Shown here: in pieces, positions 42,039 through 51,357 of the stretch
How positions within the stretch are numbered: the stretch's first letter is position 1
Layout of the letters: every line of letters begins with the position of its first letter
NCBI GenBank assembly: GCA_031761405.1
Contig: JASEVX010000010.1
Coordinates: forward strand, 26,311,545 to 26,375,544
From: Serripes groenlandicus
Lineage: Eukaryota; Mollusca; Bivalvia; Cardiida; Cardiidae
Reading direction: 5' to 3'
DNA: 64,000 nt
The notes under the pieces: generated by a model
Database searches by the model: none
The model's input: only the letters and a program-made list of their open reading frames with translations
What the model was told of the DNA's origin: nothing
Program-made: the position numbers and the translations under genes

Positions 42039-42257
42039 TTAACCCTTTCCCACATACAACACATCTGCAGCAGATGACTTCGAAAACATAGTAACAAAAA
42101 TCTCAAAAAATCTCCATAAAAGATAGCTTAATTGTTAAATAAAGTTGAAAACATTGTGGCCAAAGGAGTAACTGCAATTTTTACCTTTAGCCACAATGTT
42201 TTCAAAAGTCGTCCGCTGCTATTGCGTTAAATGCGTCTGCAGGTGGGAAAGGGTTAA
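42039..42257 (-). mobile_element. TTAA-MITE, diverged, full length
   Basis: TTAACCCTTTCCCACATAC to GGTGGGAAAGGGTTAA; the loop part of the hairpin is deleted (GAGTAACTGCAATTTTTACC). Confidence 0.9.
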
Positions 42258-42450
42258 ACTGCCTTATTACTATCAGCTAACTTTCGCAACAATGTTAACA
42301 GACCCAGAGGTTCATGGTTTGAGACCAGCTAAGGTCAGATTATTTTTATGGCCTGTTACAATGGCGCCAAATATGGGAAATGCCCAGCGAAAGTTTCACA
42401 ACATTGTTTTGCTATTTGTATACAGTTTTGAAATGTCCACCAGAGAACTT

Positions 42451-42676
42451 TTAACCGTTTCCCTCATATAGAATGCTTTTTGACGCCTCTGCAGCAGACA
42501 GCTTTTTGAAAACATAGTGACAAAAGAAGAAATTGCTCAAAACAAGCAATTTCTTCTTTTGCCACAATGTTTTCCACTTTTAGTCATAGGTTATCCATTC
42601 AATTAAAGAGATTTTCTATTTTTTGACAGAATATGTTCAAAGTCGTCTGCTGCAGAATTGTAATATGAGGGAAAGA
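42451..42676 (+). mobile_element. TTAA-MITE, right end damaged
   Basis: TTAACCGTTTCCCTCATATA to ATGAGGGAAAGACAA; stem GCTCAAAACAAGC. Confidence 0.88.
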
Positions 42677-42694
42677 CAAAGATGAGTAAACCGA

Positions 42695-42785
42695 CCCAAC
42701 AATAGTGTGACTAAACGTAAACCCCAACAATAGTTTGACTAAACGTAAACCCCAACAATAGTTTGACTAAACGTAAACCCTATGT
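42695..42785. repeat. 29-bp tandem repeat, three units
   Basis: CCAACAATAGTTTGACTAAA + CGTAAACCC repeated three times (first unit GTGTGACT). The last unit runs into a hAT-like fragment (CCCTATGTTGTGG). Confidence 0.88.
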
Positions 42786-42836
42786 TGTGGATCATATAAG
42801 GATTTAGGTATAATCTTCTTATCGAGAGCTCTGGTC
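42780..42836. mobile_element. hAT-like MITE, right fragment
   Basis: AACCCTATGTTGTGG, AAGGATTTAGG, TCTTCTTATCGAGAGCTCT. Confidence 0.6.
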
Positions 42837-43071
42837 TACTTATAGCAAGTTGAAGGAAGATTATGAGGGTAATAGATAAATATTTGTAAATCTTTTGATC
42901 ACTTTTGACACCTTTTTAATAAATGTCTGATATCTAATCCTTTCTTCCTGTCTGTAATTTTGTTCACTGATATATATATATCACATTTCACAATTATACC
43001 GTTGACCAGAATTGAAAACTTGTAGGAAAAAAGATTACTTATACATGCAATATTTATCACATGCCATTTAT

Positions 43072-43300
43072 TTAACCCTTTCCTTCATATAGACGCTTTC
43101 TGACGCCACTGCAGCAGACAGCTTTTTGAAAACATAGTGGCAAAAGAAGAAATTGCTCAAACGAGCAATTTCTCCTTTAGCCACAATGTTTCCCACTTTT
43201 AGTCATAGGTTATCCATTCAATTATAGAGATTTTCTATTTTTTGACAAAATATGTTCAAAGTCGTCTGCTTCAGAATTGTCGTATGTGGGAAAGGGTTAG
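43072..43300 (+). mobile_element. TTAA-MITE, full length
   Basis: TTAACCCTTTCCTTCATATA to ATGTGGGAAAGGGTTAG; GCTCAAACGAGC stem. Confidence 0.92.
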
Positions 43301-43431
43301 GGCTACTCTGTCTTCCAAATATCATTTTGTTCCTCTACCAATTTGGTAGAGGTCAAGTGATTGAGGGCTCAAATTGGAAATCATATATATGTAGACATTG
43401 TTTACCTTTCAAATTCAACTTTGATGATTGA

Positions 43432-43508
43432 TTTAACCGTTTCCTGCATTCAGAAAGACCGCGTTTATTAACTTTGAAAACATCTTGGAAAAAATATTGA
43501 AAATCTCT
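43432..43508 (-). mobile_element. TTAA-MITE left fragment
   Basis: TTAACCGTTTCCTGCATTC and CTTTGAAAACATCTTGG, cut by the next copy. Confidence 0.7.
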
Positions 43509-43731
43509 TTTACGCTTTCCCTCATATGACAATTCTGCAACAGACGACTTTGAACATATTTTGTCAAAAAATAGAAAATCTCTATAATTGAATGGATAAC
43601 TAAAAGTGGAACATTGTGGCAAAAGGAGAAATTGCTCGTTTTGAGCAATTTCTTCTTTTGTCACTATGTTTTCAAAAAGCTATCTGTTATAGAGGCGTCA
43701 AAAAGCGTTTATATGAGGGAAAGGGATAAAC
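43509..43731 (-). mobile_element. TTAA-MITE, full length, damaged ends
   Basis: TTACGCTTTCCCTCATATGAC to GAGGGAAAGGGATAA; CTATGA deleted between GATAAC and CTAAAAG. Confidence 0.88.
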
Positions 43732-43848
43732 GATGTTTTCAAAAGTCGTGCAGATCTGTCTTGCAAATGGAGATATTACTCATGAAGAAAAATTTCTCGT
43801 TTTGCCATGTGCAATGATTTCAACTTCATTCAATAGTTATACTTTCCT
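43732..43848. mobile_element. TTAA-MITE internal fragment
   Basis: Hairpin-like GATATTACTCATGAAGAAAA...TCTCGTTTTGCCATG and CATTCAATAGTTATAC. Confidence 0.5.
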
Positions 43849-44083
43849 TTAACCCTTTCCCACATACGACAATTCTGCAGCAGACGACTTTGAACATATT
43901 TTGTTAAAATATAGAAAATCTCTATAATTGAATGGATAACCTATGACTAAAAGAGGAAAACATTGTGGCAAAATATGAAATTGCTCGTTTTCAGCAATTT
44001 CTTCTTTTGTCACTATGTTTTCAAAAGGCTGTCTGCTGCAGAGGCGTCAGAAAGCATCAATATGAGGCCAGGGAAAGGGTTAA
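43849..44083 (-). mobile_element. TTAA-MITE, full length
   Basis: TTAACCCTTTCCCACATACG to GGGAAAGGGTTAA, with CCAGG inserted in the right end (GAGGCCAGGGAAAG). Confidence 0.9.
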
Positions 44084-44453
44084 TCCTTTCCTACATACAA
44101 TAAATCTGCAGAAGACGACTAATATGAAAACTGGCTTTGAATCCTGTGATGAGCGGGTTCTGCCTTTAGGATTTTTCCAGTCAAACGGCTAGGTATCCGG
44201 GAAGCAGACATCGAGCGTGATTAATATAAACTTAAAGCTTGTTTCGCAATTGATCTAAAATAATTAAGTTTAAACTAATATGAAAATTCTCTATAAATGA
44301 AATAACAATTATTAAATGAAGTTGAAAACATTGTGGCAAAAGGGGGAATTGCTTGTTCATGAGCAATATCTCCTTTTGCCACAATAATTTCGAAAGTCAT
44401 CTGCTGCAGAGGTGTCGGAAAGCATTTGTATGCAGGAAAGGGTAAAACCTGCA
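44080..44453 (-). mobile_element. TTAA-MITE carrying a 143-bp insertion
   Basis: TTAATCCTTTCCTACATAC to TGCAGGAAAGGGTAA, sharing its left TTAA. The insert at 44131-44273 is bounded by 13-bp direct repeats. Confidence 0.88.
44131..44273. mobile_element. 143-bp insertion with 13-bp target duplication
   Basis: ACTAATATGAAAA at 44118-44130 and 44274-44286. The insert starts CTGGCTTTGAATCCTGTGAT and ends TAATTAAGTTTA, with AT-rich 3' part. A long duplication points to retrotransposition of a short RNA or a 5'-truncated LINE tail; the source is unknown. Confidence 0.75.
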
Positions 44454-44472
44454 CCTAAATATATCATAATAA

Positions 44473-44692
44473 TTAACCCTTTCCCTCATATAAACGCTTT
44501 CTGACGCCTCTGCTTTTTGAAAACATAGTGACAAAAGAAGAAATTGCACAAAACGTGCAATTTCTCCTTTTGCCACAATGTTTTCCACTTTTTGTCATAG
44601 GTTATCCATTCAATTATGGAGATATTCTATGTTTTGACAAAATACATTCAAAGTCGGCTGCTGCAGAATTGTCGTATGAGGGAAAGGATTAA
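44473..44692 (+). mobile_element. TTAA-MITE with internal deletion
   Basis: TTAACCCTTTCCCTCATATA to GAGGGAAAGGATTAA. The CAGCAGACGG block after CCTCTG is deleted. Stem GCACAAAACGTGC. Confidence 0.92.
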
Positions 44693-45219
44693 GATCAGCC
44701 TAAAGCGAGAAATTGGATCATTAGACAATTATGACAAGAGAAGATTCTTATACAGACTAATTAATGTTCTGAATCCAAACCTGAAGATTCTTATTATGGT
44801 GTAGTTCCTGATCAGATTCTTCATAATCACAGGCTGATTTAGAGCAACACTTATTAGAACTATCTGAAGCCCTGTGTTCCTGTGTTTAGTATCATGTTTA
44901 TCATGATATGAAATTTAATAAATATAGCATTAACCTTGCATGAATTACTCCATGGTAACAAAATTATTCACAGTTAAATAGTCAAGGATGTAGATTTCTA
45001 GAAACGAGTTCAACAAGTCCATTGCAACTCTACCTTTGATTCAGCTGCAGTAAATGATTTTCTAGTTGAAAATACTCATTTATATAAATATGTAAATCAT
45101 GGATTTATAAATTTATGAATAATCAATTTGTAATTTCCCCATAATGCCTTTGTACTGAATTTAAATTTGTCCATCGTTCCATTTTTTTCTTCAGATGTTT
45201 TCAATTTGAACCAATAATA
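44693..45219. other. No recognised feature
   Basis: AT-rich, with TATCATGTTTATCATGATAT near 44890 forming a short dyad. No exon or repeat identified. Confidence 0.4.
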
Positions 45220-45407
45220 ACACTTTCCCACATACAACAAATGGTCAGTATATAACTTTGAAAACATATTGCCAAAAACATGTGGAATTATGGGAAAGTA
45301 TTATGACGGAAAAGAGCTGTAAACAGTGTGGCAAAAGAACAAATTGCACATCAAAAGTTGTCTTCTGCAGATGCCTCAAACTGCATCTGTGTGCGAGAAA
45401 GTGTTAA
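45220..45407 (-). mobile_element. TTAA-MITE, decayed
   Basis: ACACTTTCCCACATACAAC to TGCGAGAAAGTGTTAA; second hairpin arm deleted. Confidence 0.75.
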
Positions 45408-45531
45408 TAATGTAACGTAATTGTTTGAAGACAGTTCTACCAGATATTCCATTTCTACCGTCATCTGCTTTGAAAACATGTGAGGAAATAATACATAGGA
45501 GTACATTTACAATTTTGATAAAGAATTGAAT

Positions 45532-45667
45532 TTATTGATTGGGGTTTAACGCCATCTTCAACGATTTTTCAGTCATATCACTTAATCATATTTTTCGTGA
45601 TTTTCTCACACCAGTACTCCACACAACATACTTTCCAAGCAACTGACTGCTTTTCCACAAAGACAGT
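45532..45667 (-). repeat. tRNA-derived SINE, family B, 3' half
   Basis: TATTGATTGGGGTTTAACGC, CAGTCATATCAC and TTCCAAGCAACTGACTGC; head missing. Confidence 0.75.
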
Positions 45668-45674
45668 AATCTTC

Positions 45675-45881
45675 TAAACCCTTTCCCTCATACATCAAAT
45701 CTGCAGTAGACGACATTTAAAACATGAAAGAAAGTCCATAGATGGGAGTTTAATTGTTAAATAGAGTTGAAAATATTGTGGCAAAAGTACAATTGCTCAC
45801 AATGAGCAATTTTTTTTTTTTTTGCCGCAATGTTTATAAGAAGTCATCTGCTGCAGAGGTATATAAAAGGGAATGGGTTAA
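45675..45881 (-). mobile_element. TTAA-MITE, diverged
   Basis: TAAACCCTTTCCCTCATACA to AAGGGAATGGGTTAA. A T15 run has grown in the second hairpin arm. Confidence 0.82.
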
Positions 45882-46050
45882 AATGCAACAGAAAAACATA
45901 CAGGGAAGATAACTCAAGTATCAGCACAAAACAATTTGAAAATGTTATCCCCCTTGGCTAAATTCATAAAACTAAAACAACTTATTAGTTTCTTTCAGGA
46001 ATCTGGTAAATTTCCTAACACATTGGGATATGTATTTGTTATGTGTTCTA

Positions 46051-46305
46051 CCGCCTTGGTGGTGTAGTGGTAGAGTGTCTGCCTCAGGTGCGAGAGGTAA
46101 AAGGTTTGATCCTCAAAACAGGTCATGCCAAAGACTTTAAAATTTGTAGATATGGCTATCCTTCCTTGGCGCTTAGGGTTATGGAATTAGCACTGTCTCA
46201 CTGTATGGTGTAAGGGTGAATGGACCAGTATTACTGGTAACTTGCCTAGTGAAAGGCGTGATATAACTAACAAAATGTTGAAAGCGGCGTAAAGTACCAT
46301 ATAAA
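46051..46305 (+). repeat. tRNA-derived SINE, family C
   Basis: CGCCTTGGTGGTGTAGTGGT (A-box region), AAAGGTTTGATCCTC (B-box), CTTGGCGCTTAGGGTTATGG and GAAAGCGGCGTAAAGTACCA with (AAAC)n tail. Not cloverleaf-competent. Confidence 0.8.
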
Positions 46306-46404
46306 CAAAACAAATTGTTTGACAGAGTTTACTATTTTTTTGTGTTTTAAAAAGACAATTTTTAACAATATACCAGTAACAGTTTTACAGTTACATACAA
46401 AACA

Positions 46405-46628
46405 ACACTTTCATATAAACACTTAGAAGCCTCTGCAGCATTCAGCTTTTTGAAAACATAGTGACAAAAGATGAAATTGCTTAAAATGAGCAATTTCTCC
46501 TTTTGCCTCAATGTTTTCCACTTTTAGTCATAGGTTATCCATTCAATTATAGAGATTTTACATTTTTTTTTTGACAAAATATGTCCAAAGTCTTCTGCTG
46601 CAGAATTGTTGTATGAGGGTAAGGGTTA
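46405..46628 (+). mobile_element. TTAA-MITE, adjacent to a splice donor
   Basis: ACACTTTCATATAAACAC to GAGGGTAAGGGTTA; stem GCTTAAAATGAGC. Its right end lies about 19 bp from the donor GT of the exon at 46653. Confidence 0.85.
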
Positions 46629-46652
46629 TGCCAAAATAAAATTCTTACTTAC

Positions 46653-47143
46653 AATTCAACAATTTTGTTCTTGAGAAGGAGCTGTTGTTTTGAAGCCTTG
46701 CTGACTTTTTCCTCTGTATTACATATAGTCTTAAATCTTTCGGAATTTAGACTTCTTCTCCCGTACGACTGAAATGTTTGCTTTGGAACGTTCAAGCCAA
46801 TTTTTATGATACCTATTGACCTGGACCGATCACGAAAAGTAATTCTTTTTTTATCCTGTACTATTTCTTCACTAGCGCGTCTTTGAGTATTAGCCTTAAT
46901 AGGGTTCGGCTGGCTGATCACTTTTTCTGAATCACTTGAAGCATTGTTGACTCTTTCCTCTGTGTGCGTCTTTAATCGTTCGGAACTCAGACTCTTTCTC
47001 CCGTACGACAGAAAATTTTGCGTTGGATCTTTCAAGTCAATTTTCATGATATCTATTGACTTGGACCGATCGCGGAAATTAACTTTTTTTTTTCCCTGTT
47101 CTATGTCTACACTAGCACGTCTTAAACGTTGAATATTTGCCAT
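46653..47143 (-). CDS. Probable host exon: two-repeat basic protein with RVxF-like motifs
   Basis: The best host-like coding sequence in the window. The frame is open from 47167; I chose the ATG at 47143 (MANIQRLRRASVD), which has ACT before and G after it, a good eukaryotic start context. The sequence consists of two ~80-residue repeats. Equivalent points are RRASVDI/RRASEEI, KKVNFRDRSKSI/KRITFRDRSRSI, FLSYGRKSLSSERLKT/FQSYGRRSLNSERFKT and the ERV/EKV that follows. Low hydrophobicity and many Lys, Arg and Ser suggest a disordered protein. The frame reads into GTAAGT (donor, 46652-46647), so the 3' boundary is an exon end. On the other side TTTTTTTTCTATTTTAG gives an acceptor at 47228. Between acceptor and ATG the same frame is closed, and repeat 1 seems to lack one A relative to repeat 2, so a 5' UTR exon or a disabled gene are both possible. 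Protein family not recognised. Confidence 0.5.
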
Positions 47144-47227
47144 AGTGAGGTTTGGCTTGCTGATCACTTTTCGGAATCACTTGAAACTTGAACGTATGTG
47201 TTTTACATCACTTCATATCCTTTTTCC
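47144..47227 (-). other. Putative 5' part of the same exon
   Basis: Lies between the acceptor TATTTTAG and the ATG. TCAAGTGATTCCGAAAAGTG matches the coding SSDSEKV segment of repeat 2 but with one A fewer, which shifts the frame. It contains two short upstream ATG frames. Confidence 0.4.
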
Positions 47228-47258
47228 CTAAAATAGAAAAAAAACCGGAATGTTTTAT

Positions 47259-47336
47259 AAACCCTTTCCTTCATACAACAATTCTGCATCAGACAACTTT
47301 GAACATATTTTGTCAAAAAAAATGGGAATCTCTGTC
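47259..47336 (-). mobile_element. TTAA-MITE left fragment
   Basis: TAAACCCTTTCCTTCATAC through TTTTGTCAAAAAAAATGG. Ends within ~30 bp of the putative splice acceptor side. Confidence 0.8.
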
Positions 47337-47373
47337 TGCCATTCACGTTTTAGTTTTCAGGCTATTTCTGAAA

Positions 47374-47582
47374 TTAACCCTTTCCCTCATACAATAATTC
47401 TGCAGCAGACGATTTTGAACATATTTTGTCAAAAAAAATGGAAAATCTCTATAATTGAAGGGATTACCTATGACTAAAAGTGGAAAACATTGTGGAAAAA
47501 GGAGAAATTGCTCGTTTTGAGCAATTTCTTCTTTTGTCACTATGTTTTCAAAAAGCCATCTGCTGCAGAGGAGTCAGAAACA
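47374..47582 (-). mobile_element. TTAA-MITE, right end lost
   Basis: TTAACCCTTTCCCTCATAC through CTGCTGCAGAGGAGTCAG; fused to another fragment (CTGCAGCAGATCATTATA). Confidence 0.88.
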
Positions 47583-47659
47583 AAACTGCAGCAGATCATT
47601 ATATAAAACATATGTAGGCAAAAGATCACTGACCTCTCAATAATTGAAAGTATAATTAT

Positions 47660-47825
47660 TTAACCCTTTCCCTCATATAGACGCTTTCTGACGCATCTGC
47701 AGCAGACAGCTTTTTGAAAACATAATGACGAAAGAAGAAATTGCTCAAAAAGATATTTTCTATATTTTGACAAAACATGTTCAAAGTCGTCTGCTGCAGA
47801 ATTGTCGTATGAGGGAAAGGGTTAA
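47660..47825 (+). mobile_element. TTAA-MITE deletion derivative
   Basis: TTAA to TTAA, 166 bp. The deletion runs from the loop (GCTCAAAAAG) to ATATTTTCTATATTTTGAC. Confidence 0.9.
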
Positions 47826-48198
47826 TAAAGTTGTTAACATGTCAGAAGGAGCAATTTTCTTTTTTTGCCACAATGTTTTCCAAAGGCTTTAATAGAGAGA
47901 AGAGTGGAGCCCTAGATAACTTTTCATGTTCTAAAATCCTTATTTGACATCCAAACCATATATTGTAGGTACTCAAAAGAATCGTCTTGTTCAAAGTCGT
48001 CTGCTGCAGAATTGTCATATGAGGGATAGGGGTTAATAAAGTTGAAAACATGTCAGAAGGAGCAATTTTCTTTTTTTGCCACAATGTTTTCCAAAGGCTT
48101 TAATAGAGAGAAGAGTGGAGCCCTAGATAATTTTTCATGTTCTAAAATCCTTATTTGACATTCAAACCATATATTGTAGGTACTCAAAAGAATCGTCT
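47779..48198. repeat. 210-bp tandem duplication
   Basis: GTTCAAAGTCGTCTGCTGCA at 47779 and 47989 starts two copies. Each has the MITE right end, CATGTCAGAAGGAGCAATTT, AGAGAAGAGTGGAGCCCTAG and the first part of a hAT-like element. They differ at about ten positions. Confidence 0.92.
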
Positions 48199-48302
48199 CA
48201 GTGAGACGATTCTTTTAAGTACACACAACATATGGTTTGTTAGTGTAATAAGAGAGATATTGTGGGGAAAAGACCAGTTTACTCCTCCTTATCTAGTCCT
48301 CT
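48116..48302. mobile_element. hAT-like hairpin MITE
   Basis: GGAGCCCTAGATAA to CTTATCTAGTCCTCT. Palindrome centre GTCTCAGTGAGAC. The first half also exists in the preceding duplicate. No target duplication found. Confidence 0.78.
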
Positions 48303-48308
48303 AACTGA

Positions 48309-48444
48309 TTGCTTGGGAAGATTGTTGTGTGGAGTACTGGTGTGAGAAAACCAGGAAATGCATGAATAGGTGAACTGGCCGCCGTGATATAACTGAGAAA
48401 TTGTTAAAAACGGCGATAAACCCCAATCAATCAATCAATCAACC
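48309..48444 (+). repeat. tRNA-derived SINE, family B, 3' half
   Basis: TTGCTTGGGAAGATTGTTGT, CACCGTGATAT-type block GGCCGCCGTGATATAACTG and (CAAT)n tail. Confidence 0.85.
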
Positions 48445-48524
48445 TCTAACTGAAGAGGGTTAATCAAATTTAAAGGGTTGGGTCAGATAACATGAACACC
48501 AACATTATATATATATAGAGACGT

Positions 48525-48642
48525 TGCCACCATCGAAGTTCGAGGGGTTTATCGAGTTCAAATCCCAGCTCCTCCAATTGTCTTTGAAATAAATGATAAA
48601 AGTCATTTTGACAAGGGATGTTTGTTTCCAACAAATTTGGCT
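48525..48642 (+). repeat. SINE family B, 5' half, decayed
   Basis: GAAGTTCGAGGGGTTTATCG, AGTTCAAATCCCAGCTCC (B-box) and AAAGTCATTTTGACAAGGG. Confidence 0.6.
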
Positions 48643-48876
48643 TTAAACCCTTTCCCACATACAACAACTCTGAAGCAGACGACTTTTCAAACATCTCATC
48701 TTAATTGTGAAAATTCTCCATTGATGACACTGGAATCATTGAATGCAGCTGAACACATTGTTGCAAATGGTACAATTACTCATTAATGAGCAATTTCACC
48801 TTTGTCACTCATAGTGTTTTCAAAAGTCATCTGCTAAAGACACGACTGAAAGCATCTATATGTGGGAAAGGGTTAA
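48643..48876 (-). mobile_element. TTAA-MITE, diverged, full length
   Basis: TTAAACCCTTTCCCACATAC to TGTGGGAAAGGGTTAA. Confidence 0.88.
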
Positions 48877-48921
48877 TGACATGCAGTATGTAAATGAGAA
48901 GGTTGAGATATCGAAAACTTT

Positions 48922-49154
48922 TTAACCATTTCCCTCATATAGATGCTTTCTGATGCCTCTGTAGTAGACGGCGTTTTGAAAACATAGTGACAAAAGAAGA
49001 AATTGCTCAAAACGAGCAATTTCTCCTTTTGTCACAATGTTTTCCAATTTTAGTCATAGGTTATCCATTCAATTATAGAGATTTTCTTTTTTTTAACAAA
49101 ATATGTTCAAAGTCGTCTGCTGCAGAATTGTCGTACAAGGGAAAGAAGAGTTAA
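48922..49154 (+). mobile_element. TTAA-MITE, full length
   Basis: TTAACCATTTCCCTCATATA to CAAGGGAAAGAAGAGTTAA; stem GCTCAAAACGAGC; an AAGAG insertion before the final TTAA. Confidence 0.9.
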
Positions 49155-49159
49155 TGTTT

Positions 49160-49500
49160 TATTCATACAACAAATCTGCAGCAGACACAACATCGATTCC
49201 CCCAAATTGGGCCACAATTAAAAAATTGTTTGTTTACTGCTTCCGACCCATGCCAAATAGGGGTGGGTAGGTAGGTAGGTAAATAAAATAAAATTCTCAG
49301 ACAGACTTGCAACTTTTTTATTTTATTATGATTAAAAGTAAAGAAAAGGAAAAAAAAAAAAAATTCACGTGGGTCGGGCGGAAGCGGCAAAAAAACAATA
49401 TTTTATTTTAGGCCTTGTATGCAAAATCTCTATAGTGGGAAGTATAATCATTGTGGGCAGATGGAAGCCATTCATTTTCCATAAGGCGACCATTATAGTG
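49160..49500 (-). mobile_element. TTAA-MITE remnant split by another element
   Basis: CATACAACAAATCTGCAGCA at 49166 and AAAATCTCTATAGTGGGAAG near 49423 belong to one diverged copy. The rest of the right half is unrecognisable. Confidence 0.55.
49226..49398. mobile_element. Inverted-repeat element, ~170 bp
   Basis: TTGTTTACTGCTTCCGACCC at the left and GGGTCGGGCGGAAGCGGCAA at the right are imperfect inverted ends. Inside are (GGTA)n, a TAAATAAAATAAAA stretch and an A14 run. Seen once in this window. Confidence 0.55.
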
Positions 49501-49881
49501 TTTTGGGCTATGGCTCTTTCCCAACAGCCGATATAACCCAGAAATCTATATTCAATTAATGTTCATTATCAAAACCACCAAAAAAGCACAAAAAACTCAC
49601 ATGTCATCCCACCATTTTTTTTTATAGCTATGACGTCAAATCAAAGGTCACCCTTATCCCACAGTGAATTTTACCATCAATTTCAAAAAATACATGTTGT
49701 TCTGAAAATGGCTCCTTAGCTGTCAATAAAGCTCAAAAGCAAACAATGTTTTGATTACAAATCAGTCAGAGGGTATTCAACTTTATTAAAAAATACTTTC
49801 AATTTCCATCAAAATCATTATTGTCCAATGGGAGACCACTTCAGTCTTATGAATTCATCTGGAATCAAGTAAAAATTGCTG
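49501..49881. other. No recognised feature
   Basis: AT-rich, no frame or repeat assigned. Confidence 0.4.
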
Positions 49882-49972
49882 ACTATTTGCAGCTTTTCCT
49901 CTTGCCACTTGTTTTCAAAAGATGTCTGCTGCAGATGCGTATAAATACGTCTGCAAGTGGGAACATCTTAAA
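49882..49972 (-). mobile_element. TTAA-MITE right fragment
   Basis: TTTTCCTCTTGCCACTTG, AGATGTCTGCTGCAGATGCG, GTCTGCAAGTGGGAACATC. Confidence 0.65.
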
Positions 49973-50487
49973 CTAAGCAGTTTAAAGGATAATATGAATA
50001 CATTACTTATTTTAAACCTGTCTTAAACAAACAAGTGGATTAAAGTTTTTATAAAAGTTACCTTTTGTACTGCTGCATGCATGTCTTGTGATTGAATGAC
50101 ATGTTTATACAATTGATAGATCGATTTAATGATTGGATAATTGATTGATTGATTGGTTATGATTGAACAATTGGTTGATTTATTTATTGAGGAAGCATCA
50201 TGAAAGGACCTGGAGAATGACACAGAGTTCACAAATATGTAGTTTGTTTGTTATTTCCATTATTTTTCAAAAACCAAGAAGGTTGGTATTCATGCTACAT
50301 AACTCAGTTGATACATGTATATAATCCGTCTTAAATTAGCCTGAACAATTTAGTACTAGTACTTATTTTAATAAGTTATCAAAAATGGTGTTGTTTTCTG
50401 AGGGGAAAATGTATTTTACATTTTTTAAGCAGACTACCTTTGAAATTAATAATGGGAAAGGAAAAGAAAATGTGCATGTCAGCTATA
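49973..50487. other. No recognised feature
   Basis: Includes degenerate GATTGATTGATT runs near 50140 with no SINE body beside them. Confidence 0.35.
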
Positions 50488-50650
50488 AACGTTTCCACAA
50501 ACAACAAATCTGCACAGACGCTTTTGAAAACAACCAGGCAAAACTCTCTATAACTTGGAGCAATTTCATACTTTGCAACAATGTTGACAATATTTTCAAA
50601 ATTCGTCTGCTGTAGTTGCTTCAATGTGTGTTTAAGTGGGAAAGATTTAC
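50488..50650 (-). mobile_element. TTAA-MITE, decayed
   Basis: ACGTTTCCACAAACAACAAAT, AAAACAACCAGGCAAAAC, ATTCGTCTGCTGTAGTTGC, TAAGTGGGAAAGATTTA. Confidence 0.65.
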
Positions 50651-51357
50651 ACAATGATTTTAGTACATAATTCATTTTTCGTTGACATTTTCAATAATAA
50701 TAGAACATTTTACAAGGTACAGAATTACCAAGAAATAAGATCTTCTTCTACTCACAATTTCTGACCTTGTCTCAAAATCACATTAAAGCTGTTTAAAGAG
50801 TAACACCAATTTCGTGTTGACAACAAAACACATAGTAAATACGCTGATCATAAGTGGATCCAAATTTGATTTGATAATAAAGAACTTCATTGACAATGGA
50901 GCACAATTACGTACGCTGATAAACCACATTTCATCTGTTTATTCCATTTGGCGGGTATCAAGTTTTTTCACCGGTCACGTGACACAGGAAAATCAGAGTA
51001 GCCGAGATCGAATCGGAACTCTTCGGATAAACTCGTGAACACAATTTATAATTTGGTTAGTGAATTGGCTCCCGTTAGCAAATATAACTTTACGTTGCTA
51101 GACTTTATTTGTTACTACCAATCGGGGTCGACTCGATTATTTACGAAGAGTTTACGAGTTTACCCGAATATTTCCGATTAACTATAGATATCAAAGTAAA
51201 TGATGTGACACCTGCAGAAGACTTTTCAGCGAATGTTTGAGGCCGTGTAGAAAAATATCATAGCAGATATAAAAGATCATAATAATTTCTGTGGCCGATT
51301 TAGTCTCATGTGCCCGAGAGCAACTGGGGAATTAGTAAATCAGGAACTGTTGTTTTC
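50651..51357. other. Unassigned, with one inverted repeat
   Basis: The only structure seen is a ~30-bp imperfect inverted repeat (51011-51040 and 51150-51179): AATCGGAACTCTTCGGATAA against TTACCCGAATATTTCCGATT. It may be the end pair of an old element. Confidence 0.45.

Noticed and set aside
42196..42471. 91-residue plus-strand frame between two MITEs
   Set aside because: The start lies in a MITE right half. The middle (LRPAKVRLFLWPV) is not recognisable and lacks clear splice signals, so support is too weak.
46051..46120. A tRNA gene with A- and B-box
   Set aside because: It leads into a SINE C body and tail, and the arms do not fold into a proper cloverleaf.
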